A stretch of 8,495 nt of DNA, taken from JAZNQL01 sp045531205 (lineage in GTDB: Bacteria; Bacillota; Clostridia; UMGS1883; UMGS1540). Numbering within the stretch: position 1 is the stretch's first letter; each line of letters opens with the position of its first letter. The stretch spans positions 1 to 8,495 of the forward strand of contig JAZSDN010000023.1 in NCBI GenBank assembly GCA_045531205.1, written 5' to 3'. The notes beneath the pieces are model-generated. The model did not search any database. It saw nothing but the letters and a program-made list of their open reading frames with translations, and was not told the origin of the DNA. A program made the position numbers and the translations under genes. Below are positions 1 through 7,188 of the stretch, piece by piece.

Positions 1-337
1 GGATATAACATCAGTTGGTAACTTTGCATTTGCATATGCCCACAACATCAAGAGCGTTACCTTCGAAGAGGGCAGCAAGCTTGAAACTGTCGGAGCAGCA
101 AGTTTCCTTTACATGCTTTACACAACAGAGGTTGTTCTTCCCGAGACTGTAACAAAGATCGGCAATAATGCTTTCTCATACTGTTCCAAGCTTACAAGTG
201 TTGTTGTTCCTGAGAGCGTAAGTTTGATTTATGCTACATCATTTAACAAGTGCAACAGTCTTAAATTAACAGTTGTGGCTGGTTCTTATGCAGAAAACTA
301 TGCAATCAAAAATGCGATTGCATATATCGCAAAATAA
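1..337 (+). CDS. Leucine-rich repeat (BspA/LRR_5-like) protein, C-terminal part only
   Basis: The reading frame is open from base 2 to the TAA at 335-337 and gives the last 111 residues of a protein whose start lies before the window. It shows about four units of roughly 23 residues with the BspA-type pattern 'IGxxAFxxCxxLxxVxxPxSV', best seen at residues 52-72 (IGNNAFSYCSKLTSVVVPESV). The last unit ends in a cap typical of the family (GSYAENYAIKNAIAYIAK). Proteins of this family are usually secreted or surface-attached and mediate binding; the ligand cannot be told from this fragment. No sortase motif, membrane anchor or charged tail follows the repeats, so any anchor or secretion signal must be upstream. 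A terminator follows directly, so this gene is probably a separate transcription unit from the polysaccharide genes. Family assignment is fairly sure; role is unknown. Confidence 0.85.
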   Translation, partial: DITSVGNFAFAYAHNIKSVTFEEGSKLETVGAASFLYMLYTTEVVLPETVTKIGNNAFSYCSKLTSVVVPESVSLIYATSFNKCNSLKLTVVAGSYAENYAIKNAIAYIAK

Positions 338-373
338 ATTATTAGTTTAGAATAGTACTTAAAGTTTAACCCA

Positions 374-412
374 AAAAGCCCCCCGTTTCCCTTTGGGGGA
401 TGGGGGGCTTTT
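374..412 (+). terminator. Strong rho-independent terminator
   Basis: A perfect 11-bp inverted repeat, AAAAGCCCCCC (374-384) and GGGGGGCTTTT (402-412), encloses a 17-base loop. The stem has a seven-pair G/C core next to A/T pairs that supply the U tract, the classic intrinsic terminator shape; the flanking A and T runs could also let it work on the opposite strand. It lies 36 bases after the stop of the LRR gene and would end that transcript. It is also only 15 bases before the start codon of the first glycosyltransferase, leaving no room for a promoter between them. Confidence 0.9.
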
Positions 413-427
413 CATACCTAAATTATT

Positions 428-1525
428 ATGAGAATATTATTGATAAATTCAGTTTGCGGTATTCGTAGTACCGGAAGAATTGTGACTGATATTGCAGATG
501 AATATATTGCTGCAGGACACGAATGCAGAATCGCCTATGGAAGGGAAGAACCTCCATATAAATACAAGTCGATCTCATATAGAATCGGATCTGCTTTTGG
601 TGTTTATTTAAACGCTTTTAAATCACGCTTTTGCGATAACGAAGGCTTTAATGCGAAAAGAGCAACAAAAAAATTTATTGAATGGGCAAATGATTATAAT
701 CCTGATGTATTGTGGTTACACAACATTCACGGGTATTATATAAATATAGAGCTTTTGTTCAAGTGGATCAAAAGTCGACCTCACATGCAAGTTAAATGGA
801 CATTACATGATTGCTGGGCATTTACGGGTCATTGTGTACATTTTTCATATGTTAAATGCGACAAATGGAAAAACGGATGCAATAAATGTATGCAAACAAG
901 TGTATATCCGACTAGTTTATATAAGGACAACAGCAATAACAATTATGTAAAAAAAATGAATGCGTTTTGCGGTGTTCATAATATGACCTTAATCACGCCA
1001 TCAAACTGGTTGGCCGATTTAGTTAAAAAGAGTTTTTTAAAAAATTACAATGTTAATGTTGAATATAATACTATTGACAAAAACACCTTCAAACCCACCA
1101 AAAGTAATTTCAGAGAAACATACAGTTTGTTAGACAAAAAGATTGTTTTGGGGGTTGCAAGTTCTTGGAGTGAACGCAAGGGATTGGGAGATTTTGTTGA
1201 ACTTTCAAAGCTTTTGGATGAAAATTATAAAATTGTTTTAGTAGGGTTAGACAGGAAACAAGCGAAAAAAATTCCTTCAGGGATTTTGTGTTTGCCATGC
1301 ACAAACAGCGTTACAGAACTTGCGGAAGCATATTCGTCAGCCGATGTGTTTGTGAACCCAAGCCGGGAAGAGACTTTTGGCTTAACTACGCTTGAGGCAA
1401 TATCTTGCGGAACTCCTGCTATTGTTTATAAAGATACCGCTTGCGAGGAGATTGCTAATATATATGGCGGTATTGTGGTGGAACAATCAGTTCAAGCAAT
1501 CAAGAAAGTGATTGAGCGAATGTGA
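428..1525 (+). CDS. GT4-like glycosyltransferase (GT-B fold)
   Basis: A 365-residue cytoplasmic glycosyltransferase predicted to add a sugar from a nucleotide-sugar donor to the lipid-linked repeat unit. The N-terminus (MRILLINSVCGIRSTGRI) fits the start of capsule-locus GT4 proteins. The donor-binding half carries LGVASSWSERKGL (241-253) and an E-x7-E motif, E315 to E323, followed by SCGTP (326-330). Between the domains' core motifs, residues 127-154 hold five cysteines (129, 136, 144, 151, 154) around HDCWAFTGHC, a feature I recall from this subgroup. The start is ATG 428: an in-frame stop lies at 419-421, so nothing longer is possible. There is no Shine-Dalgarno before it, only a terminator hairpin 15 bases away. 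The protein ends soon after GGIVVEQ, so the C-terminal helix that usually packs back on the N-domain may be short. Next gene starts 13 bases on. Sugar specificity cannot be read from sequence. Confidence 0.9.
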   Translation: MRILLINSVCGIRSTGRIVTDIADEYIAAGHECRIAYGREEPPYKYKSISYRIGSAFGVYLNAFKSRFCDNEGFNAKRATKKFIEWANDYNPDVLWLHNIHGYYINIELLFKWIKSRPHMQVKWTLHDCWAFTGHCVHFSYVKCDKWKNGCNKCMQTSVYPTSLYKDNSNNNYVKKMNAFCGVHNMTLITPSNWLADLVKKSFLKNYNVNVEYNTIDKNTFKPTKSNFRETYSLLDKKIVLGVASSWSERKGLGDFVELSKLLDENYKIVLVGLDRKQAKKIPSGILCLPCTNSVTELAEAYSSADVFVNPSREETFGLTTLEAISCGTPAIVYKDTACEEIANIYGGIVVEQSVQAIKKVIERM

Positions 1526-1526
1526 T

Positions 1527-1532
1527 GGGGGG
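1527..1532 (+). promoter_or_regulatory. Ribosome binding site deciding the start of the second glycosyltransferase
   Basis: A purine-rich GGGGGG run followed by AAAG sits 6 bases before ATG 1539. It favours that ATG over the in-frame TTG at 1512, which would lie inside the preceding gene and has no comparable site. The protein from ATG 1539 begins MNILYFGT, a normal first beta strand for a GT-B enzyme. Confidence 0.6.
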
Positions 1533-1538
1533 AAAGCC

Positions 1539-2765
1539 ATGAATATTTTATATTTTGGTACCGTTTGTAATATGGTGTCTTATGAGGAAATGCTCAAAGG
1601 CTGCAAAAACTGCCCCACTGTGGCAACTGTCATATTTGAATCTGCTTTGATGGACGGATTCAAAAAGAATGGAATTGCTGTGGATATTCACAGTTTCCCT
1701 ATGGTGCCAACTTTCCCCCAAAGTCGATATTTGTATTTTGGAGGCAAAGAGGAAACACTTCCGAGCGGCTATACCTGCCGTTGGTTAAAGACTGTCAATT
1801 TGCCCTTCATCAAACAAATAATCAGACGTCTTGATGCACGAAAAATGATAAAAAAATGGGCAAAAGAAAATACTGGAGACTGTGTGATTTTGACTTATTC
1901 CATACCTCCTTTTTTAGTGAAAGAAATCATTAAATTAGCGGCAAAATATCATATTAAAACAGCAGCGGTTGTTCCTGATTTGCCGCAAAACATGTACATA
2001 AATCATAAAAAAAATTTTTTGATAAACACCATTAAACAATGGTATTTGAACTCAGCACTGCGTTGTCAGAATTGTTTTGATGGGTATATTTATCTTACCA
2101 AGTCTATGAAAGATGTCATAGCCCCCAATAAGCCGTTTATTGTTGTTGAAGGAATTCTAAGTAACAACGCAGGTTCAGAAGCAGGTATTAATCTGCCGTT
2201 ATGCAGCAAATCACCGAGAGTAATCATGTATGCCGGAAGATTGAATGAAAAATACGGTGTTATGAGTCTGATTGATGCTTTTGAGGCTGCTGCAATTCCT
2301 GATGCGGAATTGTGGCTGTTTGGAGATGGAGATGCTGTAAACAGTATACGCTCTCGTGCAATCCTGAATTCAAATATTCGTTATTTCGGCAGGGTGCCGC
2401 ACGAAGAAATATTGGAATATGAGCGAAACGCAACATTACTGGTAAATCTGAGATCTACTAAAGAACAGTTCACAAAATACAGCTTTCCTTCAAAAACTAT
2501 AGAATATATGGTTTCGGGAACCCCTGTTTTAACTACGAGGCTTGAGGGAATCCCTGATGAATATTTTGAATATGTGTTCAGCATCGAGGATAATGATGTA
2601 ATGCAGATAAAAAACGCGATCCAAGAAATATTTAGTCTGTCGGATGGCGAGTTGTCCGCGAAGGGTGATGCTGCCAAACAGTTTATAGTAGAGAATAAAA
2701 ACGCTAAGGCACAAACCCGGCGAATTGTTGATTTTTTGAAAGAATTAGTTGGAGAAAAAACATGA
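1539..2765 (+). CDS. GT4-like glycosyltransferase (GT-B fold), second of the locus
   Basis: A 408-residue predicted glycosyltransferase, acting at the inner face of the membrane on the lipid-linked oligosaccharide. The N-terminal acceptor domain runs to about residue 200. The C-terminal donor domain begins near VIMYAGRLNEKYGV (228-241), continues with ELWLFGDGD (257-265) and has the nucleotide-sugar signature SFPSKTIEYMVSGTPVL (315-331). In that signature E322 is kept, but the first glutamate of the usual E-x7-E pair is a tyrosine (Y314), as in other 'PSKxxEYM' members. No signal peptide or membrane span is evident, though residues 86-105 are basic and could touch the membrane. Start chosen at ATG 1539, not the upstream in-frame TTG 1512. 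The stop overlaps the start of the polymerase gene by four bases (ATGA), indicating translational coupling. Family assignment is secure; linkage and sugar are unknown. Confidence 0.92.
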   Translation: MNILYFGTVCNMVSYEEMLKGCKNCPTVATVIFESALMDGFKKNGIAVDIHSFPMVPTFPQSRYLYFGGKEETLPSGYTCRWLKTVNLPFIKQIIRRLDARKMIKKWAKENTGDCVILTYSIPPFLVKEIIKLAAKYHIKTAAVVPDLPQNMYINHKKNFLINTIKQWYLNSALRCQNCFDGYIYLTKSMKDVIAPNKPFIVVEGILSNNAGSEAGINLPLCSKSPRVIMYAGRLNEKYGVMSLIDAFEAAAIPDAELWLFGDGDAVNSIRSRAILNSNIRYFGRVPHEEILEYERNATLLVNLRSTKEQFTKYSFPSKTIEYMVSGTPVLTTRLEGIPDEYFEYVFSIEDNDVMQIKNAIQEIFSLSDGELSAKGDAAKQFIVENKNAKAQTRRIVDFLKELVGEKT

Positions 2766-3949
2766 GATTATCGTTAACGAGCAAATATAATGTTTCGCAA
2801 GTTGTTCAGCTTGTGTTACTTTTCCTGGTGAACTTAAATTTCGCAAATCTATATTTTTATATTATCTTTTTAGCTTTTTTTGTGTGTGTATTAACAAACA
2901 TAAGATCTTTAAAAGTTGATATTATATCTATTCTTCTTGCTTTAATTTCGATTTGTTATATTTTGTTTTATCCTCCCACCAGAGATTCCTATACAACGAT
3001 TTTAAAACAATTTGCATATCCGATGTGCTATTTGATTGGCTTAAATTTATTTGATAATAATTTGACAAACCAAACCAATCATGATGCAGATAAACAAATT
3101 AAATTGTCAATATTAGTTGCTTCTATGGGTGCTTTTTTACATTATTTATTGAATGCATTCATTAATATTGACAGTCTGTTGCGCAATACGGAAGATTTCT
3201 GGACAGGTGAGGTTGTATCAGCAACAGGACAAGCACTATTGGCAATAATGGGCTTAGGCGTTTTCAGTGTATGGTTGGTTGGAAATTATCCGATGTGGAA
3301 AAAAGTTCTTTCTCTATTCGGATTGATTGTAATATTTGCATATAATTTTGTTTTGGCAGGACGTGCTATTTTAATAATAGGAATTATTACAGTGTTTATT
3401 GCATTTGTTAATGCGCAAAGATATGCACATGCGAATGGGCGTATCAGAAATTATTTGTTTTTAGCGGTTATTTTTACCGGTGCAATAATTTTGTTTTTAA
3501 ACAATGCATGGGGGATTAGAGACTGGGCCTTGAATTCTAATTTGGGCATACGTTTCGAAAGGCAGGAAGCATTAGAGGATATCCGTTTCCAAAGAAAGAT
3601 GCTTTACATCGCAAATATGCTGGATTATCCTTTTGGCGGTGGCCTTTTGAGAGAAGAGATAGGAGGCTATGCCCATGAATTGTATTTGGATGCATTTAGT
3701 GATGTAGGCATATTAGGATATGGTTTGATTATTGCGTCTGTGATTTTATGTATGGTAAATGTTATTAAACTGATCAGATCAAAAATCTTATCTGTGGAAA
3801 GCAAAAACTTATTGATTTGCGTTTTTTTGGGAATCAATATTGTAGTTTTTCTGGAACCTATAATACAGTGCGCGCCTTGGCTGTTCTGTGCTTTTTGCTT
3901 TTTAAGCGGAGTTTCACGGTGTACGGTGCTGTTGCTGAATGACGATTAA
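2762..3949 (+). CDS. wzy: Wzy-type polysaccharide polymerase (O-antigen ligase/polymerase family)
   Basis: A 395-residue integral membrane protein predicted to join flipped, lipid-linked repeat units on the outer face of the cytoplasmic membrane. About ten to twelve hydrophobic segments are visible, roughly at residues 14-46 (two), 54-70, 84-97, 114-134, 157-174, 182-218 (two, split by AGR at 199-201), 230-246, 318-338, 349-366 and 370-388. A large hydrophilic loop lies between about 247 and 317. It carries arginines and ends with H305-ELYLDAFSDVGILGYG, matching the histidine-centred 'HNxxLxxxxxxGxxG' motif of the Wzy/WaaL superfamily, with Glu in place of the usual Asn. Sequence is otherwise poorly conserved in this family, so topology, motif and context carry the call. 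GGAG at 2751-2754, 7 bases before ATG 2762, sets the start, which overlaps the previous stop. The gene is very AT-rich. A ligase role is possible but less likely. Confidence 0.85.
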   Translation: MRLSLTSKYNVSQVVQLVLLFLVNLNFANLYFYIIFLAFFVCVLTNIRSLKVDIISILLALISICYILFYPPTRDSYTTILKQFAYPMCYLIGLNLFDNNLTNQTNHDADKQIKLSILVASMGAFLHYLLNAFINIDSLLRNTEDFWTGEVVSATGQALLAIMGLGVFSVWLVGNYPMWKKVLSLFGLIVIFAYNFVLAGRAILIIGIITVFIAFVNAQRYAHANGRIRNYLFLAVIFTGAIILFLNNAWGIRDWALNSNLGIRFERQEALEDIRFQRKMLYIANMLDYPFGGGLLREEIGGYAHELYLDAFSDVGILGYGLIIASVILCMVNVIKLIRSKILSVESKNLLICVFLGINIVVFLEPIIQCAPWLFCAFCFLSGVSRCTVLLLNDD

Positions 3950-3976
3950 AATGTTTCTTTAGTTTGGAGCAAATGT

Positions 3977-4648
3977 ATGGAATTAAAAAGGAAAATTGTT
4001 AATTTACTTTACATATTTAAATATGCAAAGAAGCATTTGCATATTGGAAAGAATGCTTATATATTAGGAAAAAATTCGTCTTTTGAAGGTTATAATAGGA
4101 TTGGCAACAGAAGTAAATTCCAAGGATATATGGGGTACGGAAGTTACATAGGAGAGTTTTCTCAAATTAACGCCACAATCGGAAGGTATTCGTGCATATC
4201 TGATCGGGTATACACGGTTTCGGGCACTCATCCTACTAAGGATTTTGTGTCCGTTCATCCGGCATTTTATTCCACTGCAGAACAATCAGGATTTACGTAT
4301 ACGCAAGTTGATGCTTTTGAAGAAACATTGCGTAATCCTGTAGATCGCAAGACGGCCGTTTATATAGGAAACGACGTTTGGATAGGTTGCGATGTAACCA
4401 TATTGGGCGGAATAAAGATTGGTGATGGAGCAATCGTTGCTGCCGGTTCAATAGTGACGCAAGACGTGGAACCCTATACGATTGTTGGCGGTGTACCGGC
4501 AAAGCCTATCAGAAAGCGTTTTTCACAGGCGCAAATCGATTTTTTACAAGAATTTCTTTGGTGGAACAAATCACCTGCTTGGTTAAAAGAAAACAGTGCT
4601 CACATGAGGGATATTGAGGGTTTCATAAAGAAACACACACAAATTTGA
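3977..4648 (+). CDS. Hexapeptide-repeat acetyltransferase (CatB/Vat-like, left-handed beta helix)
   Basis: A 223-residue soluble enzyme predicted to transfer an acetyl group from acetyl-CoA to a hydroxyl or amino group of a sugar, so decorating the polymer's repeat unit. Hexapeptide-type turns run from about residue 23 to 76 (IGKNAYILGK through IGRYSCIS). They resume at 129-172, with VYIGNDVWIGCDVTILGGI, then IGDGAIVAAGSIVTQDV and the closing VGGVPAKPIRKRF. The loop between holds SGTHP with His85, the expected catalytic base of xenobiotic-type acetyltransferases, and W135 in NDVWIG is also typical. A short alpha-helical tail follows. GGAG at 3966-3969, 7 bases before ATG 3977, supports the start; the gene lies 27 bases after the polymerase. 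Antibiotic acetylation is known in the wider family, but the location makes polysaccharide modification far more likely. The acceptor sugar cannot be told. Confidence 0.92.
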   Translation: MELKRKIVNLLYIFKYAKKHLHIGKNAYILGKNSSFEGYNRIGNRSKFQGYMGYGSYIGEFSQINATIGRYSCISDRVYTVSGTHPTKDFVSVHPAFYSTAEQSGFTYTQVDAFEETLRNPVDRKTAVYIGNDVWIGCDVTILGGIKIGDGAIVAAGSIVTQDVEPYTIVGGVPAKPIRKRFSQAQIDFLQEFLWWNKSPAWLKENSAHMRDIEGFIKKHTQI

Positions 4649-4670
4649 TAAATATGGAAGGAGTGCTGTT

Positions 4671-5849
4671 ATGAAACCGGCAATTGTCGTGGTGGGATAC
4701 AACAGACCACAAAGCATGAAACGGCTTTTGGATAGTATTGGAAAGGCGAAATATCCGTCAACAGATATACCGTTGATCGTTAGCATTGATGAATCGGATC
4801 GAAGCGACGAGGTCGAGCAGGTTGCAAGGGACTTTGATTGGAAATACGGAACTCTTCATATCCGTCGCTTTTCGGAGCGTCAGGGGCTGAGAAAGCATAT
4901 CATACAGTGTGGTGATTATAGCGAAACATACGGTGCGGTTATCATACTTGAGGATGACTTGGTTGTTGCTGAAGATTTTTATATATATACATGCCGGGCG
5001 CATGATGTGTACGGTGAGGATGATCGCATTTGCGGTGTCTCACTCTATTCTTATGCAGTGAATGTGTTTACTCATTTTTGTTTTTATCCCGCCCCTTCGG
5101 CAGATGATGTTTTTCTGGGGGACATGGTAGTCACTTGGGGACAAAGTTGGAATTTGCGTCAATGGAGAGCTTTTAAGGAGTGGTACACAGAGCATGAGGA
5201 TGCCCTGCCTTCTGTTAACCCCAAGATGCCCAGAGATATTTCAAATTGGACACGAAGCTGGGGTCGTTATTTCGCCAGTTTTATGGTTGACAAGGGCGTG
5301 AGTTATATATATCCCTACAGGTCAAGAACTACCTGTTTTTCGGATTACGGAGAACACTATAAATCCTTTGTTCCATTGACGTTCGTGCAAGTTCCGTTGA
5401 TGCAAGGATGTCCTAGCGAATATAAAATGAGTGATTATGAACAATTGGTTCATTACGATATTTTTTATGAACGCGTATTGAATAAAAATCACTCAGTCTG
5501 CGGCATTCCCGGTTCGGAGATTTGCATGGATCTTAACAACATGAAGACGTCTGCACAAGGGAAAAAGTATGTTCTCACAAATGAGCCTGTTCAACATAAA
5601 AAGATTGCTTCTTTTGCTTTGACTATGCGTCCCATTTGTATGAATGTGTTAGAAGAGATCCCGGGAGACCAATTGCATTTATATCAATTGGAGAATGACG
5701 AGATCCGTCGGTGGAAAGGGAAGAAGCCGAAGTATTTCGCTAATCGCAGAAGATTAAAATACGAAAATTTCGACGCCTCTTGGCGGAGAACCTTGTGTTT
5801 TGCGACGGTGGATTTCTTTAGTCGCTTGAAAGAAGTTTTGTTAGGATAA
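4671..5849 (+). CDS. GT-A-fold glycosyltransferase (GT2/GNT-I-like)
   Basis: A 392-residue predicted glycosyltransferase with a different fold from the first two. It begins with the GT-A nucleotide-binding strand AIVVVGYNRP (4-13) and continues with LIVSIDESD (35-43). RRFSERQGLRKHI (65-77) resembles the motif of GNT-I-like enzymes that contacts the donor. The metal-binding acidic motif is LEDD (93-96), followed by DLVVAEDF. Further on, VVTWGQSWNLRQW (153-165) and WTRSWGRYF (193-201) fit the acceptor region of bacterial capsule-locus members. No transmembrane segment or signal peptide is seen. The start is well supported: AAGGAG at 4658-4663 lies 7 bases before ATG 4671. It follows the acetyltransferase by 22 bases and precedes the flippase by 6. 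Its G+C is visibly higher than that of the polymerase gene. The fold is fairly sure; the sugar added is unknown. Confidence 0.85.
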   Translation: MKPAIVVVGYNRPQSMKRLLDSIGKAKYPSTDIPLIVSIDESDRSDEVEQVARDFDWKYGTLHIRRFSERQGLRKHIIQCGDYSETYGAVIILEDDLVVAEDFYIYTCRAHDVYGEDDRICGVSLYSYAVNVFTHFCFYPAPSADDVFLGDMVVTWGQSWNLRQWRAFKEWYTEHEDALPSVNPKMPRDISNWTRSWGRYFASFMVDKGVSYIYPYRSRTTCFSDYGEHYKSFVPLTFVQVPLMQGCPSEYKMSDYEQLVHYDIFYERVLNKNHSVCGIPGSEICMDLNNMKTSAQGKKYVLTNEPVQHKKIASFALTMRPICMNVLEEIPGDQLHLYQLENDEIRRWKGKKPKYFANRRRLKYENFDASWRRTLCFATVDFFSRLKEVLLG

Positions 5850-5855
5850 ATCATT

Positions 5856-7142
5856 ATGCTCAAATTTCTGAAAAAACGTGAATTTAAAAATGCAGGGTGG
5901 ATCATCGGCGAAAGAATCGTGCAAATGATACTGTCTTTTATTATCGGCATTTTATCCGCCAGGTATTTAGGACCCGAGAATTACGGTTCCCTAAATTATA
6001 CAGCTTCATTTGTAACCTTTTTCACATCCATTTCTACCCTGGGCATGGACAGCGTGATTATCAAAAAGATGATCGAGCAGCCGGAGCGAGAAGGGAATTT
6101 CTTGGGTGGCAGTATTATTCTTCGTTTTCTGTCATCGGTAGCAAGCTCATTGTTGGTTGTTGGCTTTGTGGTGTTCCTCAATCAGGGAGACCGAGAGAAG
6201 CTTGTCCTGATTCTGCTGCAATCGGTTCAACTGCTGTTTCAGACCTTGAATATTTTTGATTCCTGGTTTCAGCGTTATCTGAAATCAAAATATATCTCCA
6301 TTGCGAAAATTGTGGCAAGCATTGTGGTCATGGGATACAAGCTGTTCCTTCTCGCCACATCCCAAAGTGTGGCGTGGTTTGCGTTTTCCAACTCCCTGAC
6401 TTCTATCGTTATTGCAGTTGTTTTGCTTGTTTTTTATAAAAAGGACAATGCGCCGAAGCTGGAGTGGGATATCAGGGCCGGATTGTGCGTGCTTAAGGAC
6501 AGCTACCATTATATTTTCTCCGGTTTGATGACGGCTGTGTATGGACAGATAGATAAGATCATGATTGGAAAAATGATGACAGACACCTCTGTCGGATTAT
6601 ATACAACGGGAATGTCAATCTGCAGCATGTGGATTTTTGTGCCGTTGGCGATCATCAATTCCTTCCGCCCAAACATTCTTTCCCTGCACCAGGCGGGGAA
6701 AATTGAATTGTATAACAAAAGATTACGACAACTGTATTCCTTAATTATATGGTTGTGCCTCGGTGTTTCAGTAATCATTTGTATTTTGGCGCCGGTTATC
6801 ATCTCCGTGTTGTATGGCGAGTCATATATGGGAGCTGTCAACACATTGAGAATAGCGATCTGGTGTGAAACCTTTTCGATGATAGGAACAGCTCGCGGTA
6901 TTTGGATTCTTGCAGAAGGGAAAAATAAATACGTCAAATATTACCTTGCCATTGGAGCGGGCGTCAATCTGGTTTTAAATTCAATTATGATTCCTGACTT
7001 GGGAATCGAAGGTGCCGCGCTGGCCACTTTGATTACGCAAATTATAACCAGCTTGATAGCACCCTTATTATTTAAGGCTACCAGAGAGCATACAAAAATT
7101 GTAATCGAAGCCTTTTGTTTTTCCTGGAGATTTAAAAAGTAA
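5856..7142 (+). CDS. wzx: Wzx-type oligosaccharide flippase (MOP superfamily)
   Basis: A 428-residue multi-spanning membrane protein predicted to turn the undecaprenyl-diphosphate-linked repeat unit from the inner to the outer face of the cytoplasmic membrane. Family signatures are clear. After the first span comes SARYLGPENYGSLNY (34-48); GQIDKIMIGKMM (230-241) lies at the start of the second half; and DLGIEGAALATLITQ (381-395) lies near the end. Hydrophobic segments lie near residues 15-33, 45-64, 84-109, 115-133, 148-167, 172-193, 217-234, 252-270, 292-318, 328-352, 360-380 and 385-406, about twelve in all. At 428 residues it is within the family range but on the short side. AGGA at 5843-5846, 9 bases before ATG 5856, overlaps the end of the preceding gene, so the two are probably translationally linked. 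The gene is richer in G+C than the genes on the 5' side of the locus. Confidence 0.93.
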   Translation: MLKFLKKREFKNAGWIIGERIVQMILSFIIGILSARYLGPENYGSLNYTASFVTFFTSISTLGMDSVIIKKMIEQPEREGNFLGGSIILRFLSSVASSLLVVGFVVFLNQGDREKLVLILLQSVQLLFQTLNIFDSWFQRYLKSKYISIAKIVASIVVMGYKLFLLATSQSVAWFAFSNSLTSIVIAVVLLVFYKKDNAPKLEWDIRAGLCVLKDSYHYIFSGLMTAVYGQIDKIMIGKMMTDTSVGLYTTGMSICSMWIFVPLAIINSFRPNILSLHQAGKIELYNKRLRQLYSLIIWLCLGVSVIICILAPVIISVLYGESYMGAVNTLRIAIWCETFSMIGTARGIWILAEGKNKYVKYYLAIGAGVNLVLNSIMIPDLGIEGAALATLITQIITSLIAPLLFKATREHTKIVIEAFCFSWRFKK

Positions 7143-7176
7143 CCTGGCTTTTTGTAAAATTGGTTATCAGAAAAAA

Positions 7177-7182
7177 GAAGGG
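7177..7182 (+). promoter_or_regulatory. Ribosome binding site deciding the start of the ATP-grasp gene
   Basis: GAAGGG lies 6 bases before ATG 7189, a normal spacing, but directly abuts the alternative in-frame ATG at 7183, where a ribosome could not use it. The start is therefore placed at 7189, giving MKVSIARRLYGK as the N-terminus. Confidence 0.7.
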
Positions 7183-7188
7183 ATGCTC

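Noticed and set aside
374..412. G/C-rich hairpin as a riboswitch or other structured leader
   Set aside because: It is a single simple stem with flanking A and T runs and no further conserved structure; an intrinsic terminator explains it.
1512..1538. Upstream TTG start extending the second glycosyltransferase by nine residues
   Set aside because: It would lie inside the preceding gene without a good ribosome binding site; ATG 1539 has a G-rich site at 6 bases and gives a normal first beta strand.
2007..2020. A8T6 tract inside the second glycosyltransferase as a phase-variation or recombination site
   Set aside because: It simply encodes KKNF codons in an AT-rich gene, the frame is intact, and there is no second copy or sign of length variation.
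5897..6259. A 120-codon open frame in another + frame
   Set aside because: It overlaps the 5' part of the flippase gene and its protein is rich in Arg and His with no domain. It is a shadow of the real frame.
6509..6937. A 142-codon open frame on the - strand
   Set aside because: It lies wholly inside the flippase gene, has no ribosome binding site, and its protein has no recognisable features; the + strand frame carries the family motifs.
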